A stretch of DNA of 24,013 nucleotides from UBA9647 sp049522195 (GTDB lineage: Bacteria; Bacteroidota; Ignavibacteria; UBA10030): positions 1-24,013 of the forward strand of contig JBEKOB010000067.1 in NCBI GenBank assembly GCA_049522195.1, read 5' to 3'. Within the stretch, counting starts at the first letter, position 1. Each line of letters opens with the position of its first letter. This document shows positions 1 through 7,924 of the stretch, one piece after another. A model generated the notes under the pieces. That model was given only the letters and a program-made list of their open reading frames with translations. It did no database searches and was not told the origin of the DNA. The translations under genes were made by a program, and so were the position numbers.

Positions 1-123
1 ACGATAAAAAAATCACTCCGGAAGGTACGCCCAACTTCAAATCGATTATAACGAAAAATCCGTCTAACGAACAAATGTCAAAGAACTTACAGCATTACTC
101 ACTGCCCTTAATTGGACAGCAGT
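1..123. other. Left-edge region without a convincing gene
   Basis: This AT-rich stretch lies downstream of the last permease gene on the minus strand. I see no open frame with a plausible start and family signature. A 7-bp inverted repeat (TCACTGC at 99-105, GCAGTGA at 119-125, loop 13 nt) borders the heptamer array. It has no U-run on either strand, so it is only a weak candidate for the end of the transcript. Confidence 0.4.
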
Positions 124-179
124 GATTGGCGATTGCGAATTCGTTAGTTCGCAATTTACAATCCGCAATCCGCAATGCT
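124..179. repeat. Heptamer array directly after the P1 stop codon
   Basis: Eight units of exactly 7 bp fill this interval and end at the base next to the P1 stop codon (180-182). Examples are GATTGGC, GATTGCG, CAATCCG (twice) and CAATGCT. The array folds back on itself: ATTGCGAA (132-139) pairs perfectly with TTCGCAAT (148-155) around an 8-nt loop, and GATTG (124-128) pairs with CAATC (159-163) outside a 3x3 internal loop. It could act as a transcript-end hairpin, but no U-run follows it. Its function is unknown. Confidence 0.75.
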
Positions 180-2597
180 TCATTCGTATCTCAACGCTTC
201 TACCGGATTCGTCATCGCCGCCCTGATTACCTGAAGACAGACAGCAAGAGACGCGATAACGAACGAAACGAGACCAGCAAGTACAAACGTCCATATACCG
301 ATGCTGATTCGGTATGCAAAATTCTGTAACCATTCATGCAAGACATAATAAGCAATAGGCCACGCGACAAGATTGGCAAGGACCACCAAAACAGCTAGCT
401 CCTTGGTCAGCAGTCTCGCTATTTCAGGCATCGAGGCACCAAGAACCTTTCGAATTCCAACTTCCTTGCCCCTTTCTTCGCCTGTGAGAGTCGCTACCCC
501 AAACAGCCCGAAACATGCTACCATTGTGGCAAGGACTGACGCATATAATACGATTGTTTGCCACCGCTGATCATCTTGATACTGACGCTTAATGCGGTCA
601 TCGACAAACAAGGCCTCAAATGGAGTGTTGGGAACTACCTCATTCCATATATTCTTGAGTAATTCAATTGTCTCCTGCATCTTGGCAGGTGCAATTCGTA
701 CGATAATGTCACTTTTGGGCCAAATTGGACCCAGGAAAAGAGCCAGCGGTTTGATTTCCTCATGCATCGAGCGAAAATGAAAATCCCTGACAACACCAAT
801 GACCTGGAAATCTCTGGATAGTTTATCGTCATACCATCGGGGAAATCGTCTATCGAGAGCTGAACCATTCCAGCCCATTGTTTCCAAGAAGGACTCATTG
901 ACGATTGCCGCGTCTTCCAAATCCGATACATGTCCGGGATCAAAATTACGTCCTTCAAGGAGCTGGATTCCCATCGTCTTTATGTATTCTTGATCAGCAC
1001 GGCAAAAAGAGATCTCTTTCTTCTCGCCTTGGCGTCCGACACTCATGTTGAACGTGCCGCTCTCTCCTGAAACGCTCATTACCTGCGGGATAGCCGCAAG
1101 CCGCGTCCGCAACAGTTCAGTGATCTGATCCCTTTTGTCGAGCGGGACTCCGGTGAATGGTATTTCGAGCACCGCGTGAGGGTCGTAGCCGAGATTCCTC
1201 GTCATCACATACTGCAGTTGTCGAGATACGACCAACGATCCGACAATAAGGGCGATAGCGATGCCGAATTGCAGGACGACAAGACACCTCGTCAACATGT
1301 TGCCCACGCGTATTCTGAACTTCCCCTTGAGGATTTCAACCGGCGTTAAGCGCGATAGAAACAACGCCGGGTAGCCTCCTGCGAGTACCCCAACAAACAC
1401 GAGTAATTCCGGAAGATAGAGAAAGAACAATTTGCTGGTTCGAAAGTCGAGGGTGAGTTCTTTTGCGGCAAGCCGGTTGAAGATTGGAAGAGATAGCTCA
1501 ACAAAAATAATAGCCACCAGTAGGGAAAAGAAACACAAAAACACCGATTCGCCCAAGAACTGCTGGAAGAGCTGTACTCTGGTCCCTCCAAGGGTCTTTC
1601 GAATTCCAACTTCCTTTGTCCGGGTTGTGGCCCGGCCGATGGTCAGAATAGTGAAATTGATACACGCAATGGCGAGCACCAAGAATGCGAGTCCAGCTAA
1701 AACATATGATTTGGTTGGGTCGCTCACTGGTTCTTGCGTAGGGTGAACCCTTGTGTTTAGATGAACATCCTTCAACGGCTGCAGCATGATCTGATACACG
1801 TGGGGATCGTGACCCAAGAGACCTCTATCTTCTTCCGCCTTTATGACGTTGCCCAAGTACTTACTTATGAATGGGGCCATCTTGGACTCCAGCCCTGTCG
1901 GGGTGAAGTCCTTCCCAAGCTGCACAAACACAGAGTTCGAATAATCTCTGCGATACCAGTTTTGGCTCAGCAGGTCATACATTGGATGCATCACGAAAGG
2001 CAGAAGGAAATGGAAGGAGAGGCTTGAATTCGATGGCATCTCTTCCACGACTCCGCTGACAACAAAGTCTCGTGTCTTGTTACTCATTGCTATGGTGAGC
2101 CGGCTCCCCGAAGCATCGTCCCGTCCGAAATACTTATTGGCCATCTTCTTCGTTATGACAATGTTGTCCGGCTCCGTCAACGCATGCTCGGGATTGCCAG
2201 CAAGGAAATGCATGTCGAACATCAAGGGAGCCGCTCGATCCGCGAATGTCAAATACTCTGAAAACACTTTATTTTCGTGAGAAACGATCCCCTGACTCCA
2301 GCTCCATCTGGTCGCGAGAGCAATGTCCGGAAATTCCGCAATCATTGCAGGCACCAGAGGCATCGATTGATTTGCACCGATCCGGTCTTCACCATCTGGC
2401 GACTTTGTTTCGGTGACTACTCTGAACAGCCGATCCGCGTTTTGGTAGTAAGAATCATAGGACCACTCCTGCATGACAAACAGCACGATCAACATGCAAC
2501 ATGCAATCCCGATGGATAGTCCCAGAATGTTGATCACCGAGTACAGCTTATGACGAAGCAAAGTGCGAGCAGCGACTTTGAAGAAGTTGGTGAACAT
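180..2597 (-). CDS. FtsX/MacB-type ABC transporter permease, double-length (P1)
   Basis: An inner-membrane permease of 805 residues, built as two MacB-like halves in one chain. TM1 is at about 20-43, followed by a periplasmic MacB_PCD-like domain (about 45-300), three helices of an FtsX domain (about 300-415), TM5 (about 436-458), a second periplasmic domain (about 460-685) and a second FtsX domain (about 690-795). Each FtsX half has the cytoplasmic coupling motif that contacts the ATPase: TKEVGIRKTLGG near 328 and GKEVGIRKVLGAS near 710. The C terminus is NPVEALRYE. It is the last gene of the tandem series, 253 bp after P2. Unlike its neighbours it has no clear Shine-Dalgarno upstream of ATG 2595-2597. 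It resembles P3 most closely (both have RHKLY near the N terminus and IGVV.DFHFRS in the second periplasmic domain). The substrate is unknown. Confidence 0.93.
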   Translation of the reverse strand: MFTNFFKVAARTLLRHKLYSVINILGLSIGIACCMLIVLFVMQEWSYDSYYQNADRLFRVVTETKSPDGEDRIGANQSMPLVPAMIAEFPDIALATRWSWSQGIVSHENKVFSEYLTFADRAAPLMFDMHFLAGNPEHALTEPDNIVITKKMANKYFGRDDASGSRLTIAMSNKTRDFVVSGVVEEMPSNSSLSFHFLLPFVMHPMYDLLSQNWYRRDYSNSVFVQLGKDFTPTGLESKMAPFISKYLGNVIKAEEDRGLLGHDPHVYQIMLQPLKDVHLNTRVHPTQEPVSDPTKSYVLAGLAFLVLAIACINFTILTIGRATTRTKEVGIRKTLGGTRVQLFQQFLGESVFLCFFSLLVAIIFVELSLPIFNRLAAKELTLDFRTSKLFFLYLPELLVFVGVLAGGYPALFLSRLTPVEILKGKFRIRVGNMLTRCLVVLQFGIAIALIVGSLVVSRQLQYVMTRNLGYDPHAVLEIPFTGVPLDKRDQITELLRTRLAAIPQVMSVSGESGTFNMSVGRQGEKKEISFCRADQEYIKTMGIQLLEGRNFDPGHVSDLEDAAIVNESFLETMGWNGSALDRRFPRWYDDKLSRDFQVIGVVRDFHFRSMHEEIKPLALFLGPIWPKSDIIVRIAPAKMQETIELLKNIWNEVVPNTPFEALFVDDRIKRQYQDDQRWQTIVLYASVLATMVACFGLFGVATLTGEERGKEVGIRKVLGASMPEIARLLTKELAVLVVLANLVAWPIAYYVLHEWLQNFAYRISIGIWTFVLAGLVSFVIASLAVCLQVIRAAMTNPVEALRYE

Positions 2598-2613
2598 AAT
2601 GAGACAAATGCAG

Positions 2614-2661
2614 CTAACTTGTGAATTGGTCGGTTAGTTAATTCGCTTGTTGGGCCGAAGG
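2614..2661. repeat. Octamer-period array in the P2-P1 spacer
   Basis: About six degenerate 8-bp units occur just upstream of P1, for example TGAATTGG, TCGGTTAG and TTAATTCG. Short inverted pairs link units (CTAAC with GTTAG, GAATT with AATTC). This is the weakest of the octamer arrays, and I place it in the class by its period and its position. Confidence 0.45.
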
Positions 2662-2764
2662 TCAATCGTCCCATTTGCTGACAATGCAACATCTCATCGC
2701 TCCACATTTCCATCACTTCTGGGCTATCATCTTCCTGCCCTGAGCCGAGAGATGTGCGCACAGT

Positions 2765-2820
2765 CTGTTTTCTGCCTACTGCCTACTGTTTACTGCCTTC
2801 CACTTTCCTCCTACTTTCAT
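2765..2820. repeat. Heptamer array in the P2-P1 spacer
   Basis: Eight consecutive 7-bp units, the clearest being CTGCCTA twice, then CTGTTTA and CTGCCTT. The period fades toward the P2 stop at 2851. The roughly 100 bp between this array and the octamer-like stretch (2662-2764) shows no recognisable feature. Confidence 0.7.
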
Positions 2821-2850
2821 ACTTGTTTCTTACCACTCGCATACTCCCTC

Positions 2851-5217
2851 TCATTCATACCTCAACGCCTCAACCGGATTCGTCATCGCGGCCCTGATTG
2901 TCTGGAAGCTGACGCTGAGCCAGCCAAGGACAATACTGATCGCCCCGGCCGCGACAAAGGGCCACACTGTAATATCGATACGATATGCGAAATCCTCCAG
3001 CCATCGGGACATGAAGTAGTAAGCCGCTGGCCAGGCAAGGACATTCGCCACGAGGACCCATTTGAGGAAATAGCCCGAGAGCAATCCTGTGACGCTCAGC
3101 GCCGATGCACCAAGTGCCTTCCGGATGCCGATCTCTTTCGTCCGCTGTTCGGTTGACAACGAAGCCAGGCTCAGCAAGCCCATGAGGGCTATGAAGATAC
3201 CGAGAGCCGAAAACGTGAGGAACGTTTGTTCAAATCGTTCCTCTGATTTGTAGAGACGGTCAAATTCCTCGTCCAGAAACGCGTACTGGAAAGGAGTCGA
3301 CGGAACGAGAGAGCTCCAGACCTTGCCGATCGCTTCAACAGACGCCGCGACATTCGGCGATTGGATCTTGACTGAAAGAAAATCATACCGCCCTCTCCAG
3401 GGTTGTTGCGTCAGGATCAACGGCTCGACGGGGCTGTTGAGCTTCGCATAGTTGAAGTCCTTCACGACGCCGATGATCGAATGTGCATTATCGCGTATGA
3501 TCATCTTTCCAATCGGGTTCTTCCAGCCAAGCGTTCGCACAAGAGTCTGGTTGACCATATAGGCGGATCGATCGGAGGGGAAATCCTTGGAAAATGCCCG
3601 GCCTTCAATGACGTTTATGCCAAAGGTCTTGAAGTAATCATCGTCAATGTCGACGACGTGAATCATCATGACCGTTTGTTCCCCCTGCGGCAGATACCCG
3701 TTGCTCGTGAAGTCGTTGTAAGGCACATCCGATGAAGCAGACACGCTGACAACGCCCGGTACGCGCAGGAGCTCCTGCTTCAACAACGTGCTCGTGAGTT
3801 GTGCGTCGTCACCGATAAGCGGTATGCGCAGGATGTTCTCCCTGTTGAAACCCAGGTCTTTGTTCTTCATATAGTGGAGTTGGTTCGCAACAATCACCGT
3901 GCAGACGATCAACGCGATCGAAATGCCGAACTGCAACACGATGAGCAATCCCCTGAGCATCCCCTTGCGTCCCGGATCAGAACCTGGGCCTTTCAATGTC
4001 TGCGCCGCCTGAAGTGATGAGAGGTAGAACGCCGGGTAGCTTCCGGCAATAACTCCTACGACAACGATGATCCCCACAAGCCCGGCAAGAGTCCTGGGCT
4101 CAAAAACACTCCACGGATCAAGGTTTTTGGCAACGAGGTTTCGAAAGACCGGAAAAGAGATCTCCACAAGCACGATTGCCACAATCGATGCGAGCAGCGT
4201 GATCAGTATCGATTCGCTAAGAAACTGTTTCACCAACATCGATCTGTCTGCACCGAGAACCTTTCGCATACCGATTTCTTTTGAGCGGCGGGCAACCCGC
4301 GCTGTCGTGAGGTTGACAAAGTTGACGCAGGCGATGAGGAGTATGAAAAGAGCAATGAGGCCAAAGACGGTGAGGTTGGTCCTAAGAGCACCCGAATCCC
4401 GATCTGAGAAGAGATGGATTCGCGGCATTGGTTGGAGATACGCTTTCATGAGCAGGCCGGAGGCAGCCGTCTCTCTATTGATATGAGCCCACATGAAATC
4501 GGGCAGCCTGGCTTCTACATCCCGCGGCAGAGCATTCGGCCGAAGCTTGAGGTACGTGATGTAACGGTTTCCCCCGTTCCAGTCCAGAAAAAGATTCGGA
4601 TTCTTGTAGAGCGTGGCGAACGAAACAAGGGCACCATACTGGATGTGCGAATTCGCCGGTGGTGCTTTCACAATCCCTGTTACTTTGAAGAGGTCTTTAT
4701 TGTCCGCTTTGACCATCTTCCCGATCGGATCGCTGCCTCCGAACAGCCCGAGCGCAGCCTGTTCCGTGAGAACAATTGAATACGGCTCAACAAGGACGCG
4801 CCTCGGATCGCCAGCTACGAGCTGGAAAGAAAGCAGGTCGAAGAACGATGTGTCAGCGTAGGTGATATCGGAAACGCGCAGGACATTGTTACCGGCTGTG
4901 AACGTTGCTTCGCCAAAATTCGAGATGCGAACGAAATTTTCGACTTCGGGAAACTCCGTCAACATTGCAGGACCAATCGGCGGGGTAAACTGCGGCCCGT
5001 CACCAAGCACCTTCCCCTCCTTCGTGGTCATCACAGAAATCCGATAGAGGCTTCCGCCATTTTTCTGAAAATTGTCATAACTGAGTTCGAATTCGACGTA
5101 GGAGAGGATGAGCAGCGTCGCCGCGATGCCTACAGCCAGACCGAGGATGTTGATAATGGAATAGGTCTTCTGCCGGAAGAAATAGCGAAGCGCGATCTTG
5201 AGATGGTTGGTAAACAT
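2851..5217 (-). CDS. FtsX/MacB-type ABC transporter permease, double-length (P2)
   Basis: An inner-membrane permease of 788 residues with the same two-half plan as P1: an N-terminal helix (about 20-42), a periplasmic domain, an FtsX domain with coupling motif SKEIGMRKVLGADR (about 311-324), a second periplasmic domain, and an FtsX domain with TKEIGIRKALGAS (about 692-704). It ends in TNPVEALRYE. The first periplasmic domain contains the L-P-x-x-x-IHLFS element seen at this place across the series. The start at 5215-5217 is supported by AAGGAG a few bases upstream. It lies 100 bp after P3. Its sequence is not especially close to any other permease in the row, so it is an old paralogue. As with the other permeases, it must borrow its ATPase, since none is fused to it. 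The substrate is unknown. Confidence 0.93.
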   Translation of the reverse strand: MFTNHLKIALRYFFRQKTYSIINILGLAVGIAATLLILSYVEFELSYDNFQKNGGSLYRISVMTTKEGKVLGDGPQFTPPIGPAMLTEFPEVENFVRISNFGEATFTAGNNVLRVSDITYADTSFFDLLSFQLVAGDPRRVLVEPYSIVLTEQAALGLFGGSDPIGKMVKADNKDLFKVTGIVKAPPANSHIQYGALVSFATLYKNPNLFLDWNGGNRYITYLKLRPNALPRDVEARLPDFMWAHINRETAASGLLMKAYLQPMPRIHLFSDRDSGALRTNLTVFGLIALFILLIACVNFVNLTTARVARRSKEIGMRKVLGADRSMLVKQFLSESILITLLASIVAIVLVEISFPVFRNLVAKNLDPWSVFEPRTLAGLVGIIVVVGVIAGSYPAFYLSSLQAAQTLKGPGSDPGRKGMLRGLLIVLQFGISIALIVCTVIVANQLHYMKNKDLGFNRENILRIPLIGDDAQLTSTLLKQELLRVPGVVSVSASSDVPYNDFTSNGYLPQGEQTVMMIHVVDIDDDYFKTFGINVIEGRAFSKDFPSDRSAYMVNQTLVRTLGWKNPIGKMIIRDNAHSIIGVVKDFNYAKLNSPVEPLILTQQPWRGRYDFLSVKIQSPNVAASVEAIGKVWSSLVPSTPFQYAFLDEEFDRLYKSEERFEQTFLTFSALGIFIALMGLLSLASLSTEQRTKEIGIRKALGASALSVTGLLSGYFLKWVLVANVLAWPAAYYFMSRWLEDFAYRIDITVWPFVAAGAISIVLGWLSVSFQTIRAAMTNPVEALRYE

Positions 5218-5239
5218 GAGACTCCTTATCGTTCTGGTA

Positions 5240-5295
5240 ATATCGGGTCATCGCACCGTCGAAGCGACTCACCATTTAACCAATTAACCAAATGT
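5240..5295. repeat. Octamer array in the P3-P2 spacer
   Basis: Seven consecutive 8-bp units without a slip, running from ATATCGGG to CCATTTAA, CCAATTAA and CCAAATGT. The left units are G-rich (TNGG type) and the right units C-rich (CCAA type), so the array is roughly inverted about its middle, where GTCG-AAG-CGAC forms a small stem. Confidence 0.7.
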
Positions 5296-5317
5296 CGGCT
5301 GCTTCTGATTGCCCTCT

Positions 5318-7735
5318 TCACTCATACCGTAACGCCTCCACCGGATTCGCCCGCACCGCCCTCACGATCTGACCCACGATCGTTACGAACGCAATAACCA
5401 TAGCACCTAGTCCCGCCAGAAGGAACAGCCAGGGTGTCAGCGTTATGCGGTACGCATAATTCTCGAGGTATTTCGACGCTGCGAAGTACGCCGCAGGCCA
5501 GGCAAGGAGATTCGCAATCAGGACAAGTTTGAGAAAGTCGATAGAGACCAGCTTGATCATCCCGATTCCCGAAGCCCCCAGCACTTTACGGATCCCCATT
5601 TCTTTCGTTCTGTTGGTGACGGCCAGGGTCGCAAGTCCAAATAACCCGAGTGAAGCGAGAAACACTGCGAACAGCGTCGAGTAGGTCATAATCCGCGCCC
5701 ACTTCATCTCACCTTCATACAGTCTTTGGAAATCCTCATCCATGAACGTCAGCTGAAACGGTGTATTCGGACTCAGCTCTCTCCACACCTGCCGGAGATA
5801 TTCAACCGTCTCCGGGATCTTTGCAGGAGCCATGCGGATCAAAATGTCATCCAGCGGCCAGTCAGTCCTCATGAACATCATCGCAGGACGTATTTCTTCT
5901 CTGAATGATCTGAAATGAAAATCCTTCACAACGCCGATGACATTCAACTGCGCTAGCATCTCGTCGTCGGCTCCCACAAGCCTCTTCCCAACTGCCGGCG
6001 AGGACCAACCCATGCTGCGGAGAAAGGCTTCGTTCACAATCATCGCATGATCACGATCGTTCGTGCTCCCTTTGACGAAATTTCTTCCCTCGACAAGAGG
6101 TATCTGCAACGTCTCGAGATACGTATCGTCGACGCGGTACACGAACGAGCTTTTCTGCTCCCCGTTGTACTGAAACCCGCTGATGTCGTATCCGTGCGTA
6201 AATGCTCCGCTTGTTGCCGAGACCGAAAGAATGTCCGGATATTCCTGAACGCGCGTGCGGAATCGATCGGATAGTTGCTCTGCATTGGGCCCATTGGCGA
6301 ACGTTGGGAGAACAGCCACCTGCTGGGCATGAAAGCCGAGGTTGGAAGTAATCATGAAACGGATCTGGTCCGAGAGAACCAAAGCAGCGCAAATCAGGAA
6401 GATTGAAAGCGCGAATTGAAACACGACCAGACACTTCGTGAAGAGGGTTTTGCCTCCAATTCGAAACCTTCCCTTGAGAACCTCCACGGGTTCGAACTTC
6501 GACAATACCAGTGCTGGATAGCTGCCGGCAGCAACACTAATAAGGAGCAGTAGCCCCACCAAACCACCGACAAGCCCGACATCGGTCAGCGAGAGCACAA
6601 GCCGCTTTCCTACGAGCTGGCTGAACGTGGGAAGGAAAAGTTCGGCCAGTACGATTCCCAATCCCATCGCAAGCGTGGCGAGAAGAAGTGCCTCACCCCA
6701 GAATTGGCTCATGAGCTGAGTCCGATAGGCGCCCAGCACCTTGCGCATTCCAACTTCCTTTGCCCGGTTAGCGGACCTTCCGATGGCGAGCGTAACAAAG
6801 TTGATACATGCGATGGTCATCACCAGGATCGCAACGCCGCCAAGGATCAGCGAGTAGGAAGGGTTTCCCTTCCCTTCCCATGTCGAGATGACTTTTGTGT
6901 CCAAATGCACTCGTGTAAGAGGCTGCAATTCCAGATGAAGCGGATTCGGATCTTTGCTCAGGATCCCGTTGTTCTGGCGCTTCTGGACGATCTCGCCGAA
7001 GTGCTTTTCAACAAATGGCTGGAGTTTCAGCTCGAGATCATGCGCCTTCGTTCCCGGGGCAAGCTGAAGGTAAGCGGATCCGTTGGACGAAGTCCATCGG
7101 TCCTTCAGAGTCTCGTACATGAATTTCTTTGTTACGTTGGCCAGGAAATCGAACTGGAGAGATGAATTCGCCGGCATCGCTTCCGTAACAGCGACAACGA
7201 CGAACGGCTCCTCCCTCTCTCGCGTACGAACCAACAACTGTTTTCCAAGAGGGTCATCCTGACCAAAGTACTTCACTGCCATCTCTCTTGTCAGCACGAT
7301 GTCGTTTGGATTTCGGAGCACCGCTGACCCGCTTCCTTCAATGAATTTGAAATCGAACATTGAAAAGGCTTCCGGGTCGGTGTACAGGACCGTTTCCGAG
7401 AACGACTTTTCCCCACGTGTGATGATCGTTCCCCCGGTGGCAAACCTGGCTGCGTGCCTAATCTCGGGATATTCGGAGCGTAAGGCGGGAGCGAGCGGCA
7501 TCGGAACGTATGCCGAGTAGTCTGTTTCCTTATTCGACTTCGCATTCACCTGGAGTACGCGAACGATCGAGTCCCCATTCGAATGAAACGTATCATACGA
7601 CAATTCATTTCGTACGAACAAGAGAATAAGAATACAGCATGCGATGCCGAGCGAAAGTCCGAACACATTGATGAACGTATAGAGCTTATGCCGAAACAGA
7701 ACCCTCGCGGCGATTTTGAGATAGTTGGAGAACAT
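5318..7735 (-). CDS. FtsX/MacB-type ABC transporter permease, double-length (P3)
   Basis: An inner-membrane permease of 805 residues. The open frame extends 14 codons further upstream, but I place the start at ATG 7733-7735. It gives the MFSNYLKIAARVLFRHK N terminus shared by the paralogues and has AGAGGA just upstream. TM1 is at about 20-42. Coupling motifs are AKEVGMRKVLGAYR (about 323-336) and TKEMGIRKVLGAS (about 709-721). Helix-rich FtsX segments surround each, and two large periplasmic domains lie between. It ends in ANPVEALRYE. It follows P4 after a 189-bp repeat-filled spacer. It looks closest to P1, although P2 lies between them, so the gene order does not simply follow successive neighbour duplications. 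The substrate is unknown. Confidence 0.93.
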   Translation of the reverse strand: MFSNYLKIAARVLFRHKLYTFINVFGLSLGIACCILILLFVRNELSYDTFHSNGDSIVRVLQVNAKSNKETDYSAYVPMPLAPALRSEYPEIRHAARFATGGTIITRGEKSFSETVLYTDPEAFSMFDFKFIEGSGSAVLRNPNDIVLTREMAVKYFGQDDPLGKQLLVRTREREEPFVVVAVTEAMPANSSLQFDFLANVTKKFMYETLKDRWTSSNGSAYLQLAPGTKAHDLELKLQPFVEKHFGEIVQKRQNNGILSKDPNPLHLELQPLTRVHLDTKVISTWEGKGNPSYSLILGGVAILVMTIACINFVTLAIGRSANRAKEVGMRKVLGAYRTQLMSQFWGEALLLATLAMGLGIVLAELFLPTFSQLVGKRLVLSLTDVGLVGGLVGLLLLISVAAGSYPALVLSKFEPVEVLKGRFRIGGKTLFTKCLVVFQFALSIFLICAALVLSDQIRFMITSNLGFHAQQVAVLPTFANGPNAEQLSDRFRTRVQEYPDILSVSATSGAFTHGYDISGFQYNGEQKSSFVYRVDDTYLETLQIPLVEGRNFVKGSTNDRDHAMIVNEAFLRSMGWSSPAVGKRLVGADDEMLAQLNVIGVVKDFHFRSFREEIRPAMMFMRTDWPLDDILIRMAPAKIPETVEYLRQVWRELSPNTPFQLTFMDEDFQRLYEGEMKWARIMTYSTLFAVFLASLGLFGLATLAVTNRTKEMGIRKVLGASGIGMIKLVSIDFLKLVLIANLLAWPAAYFAASKYLENYAYRITLTPWLFLLAGLGAMVIAFVTIVGQIVRAVRANPVEALRYE

Positions 7736-7757
7736 ATGTCCTCTGGTAGTTCTTGGT

Positions 7758-7867
7758 TTATCGGGCCGTCGGGCCATCTGGTGATCTGACCATCAATCGA
7801 AGCAACAAACGAACCAACTAACTATTTGACCAATCAACCATCTAACCAATCACCAATTAACCAATCC
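7758..7867. repeat. Long octamer array in the P4-P3 spacer
   Basis: About fourteen units keep an 8-bp phase over some 110 bp, with a single 7-bp slip at 7846-7852. Left units are TTATCGGG, CCGTCGGG and CCATCTGG; right units are CCAATCAA, CCATCTAA and CCAATTAA. The left half carries TNGG on the plus strand and the right half carries it on the minus strand, so the array as a whole has dyad character. It passes directly into the heptamer array at 7867. Confidence 0.8.
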
Positions 7868-7920
7868 TGCATTCAGCTCTCAGCTTTCAGCTATTAGCTA
7901 ACCGCTAAAAGCTAATTGCT
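7867..7920. repeat. Heptamer array (AGCT core) directly after the P4 stop codon
   Basis: Between seven and eight 7-bp units of the form NAGCTNN, including CAGCTCT, CAGCTTT, CAGCTAT, TAGCTAA and AAGCTAA, end four bases before the P4 stop. The centre TTAGCTAA (7894-7901) is a perfect palindrome. Around it, 13 of 17 base pairs match across 7881-7914, so the array could form a long imperfect hairpin or cruciform. Confidence 0.8.
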
Positions 7921-7924
7921 GGCC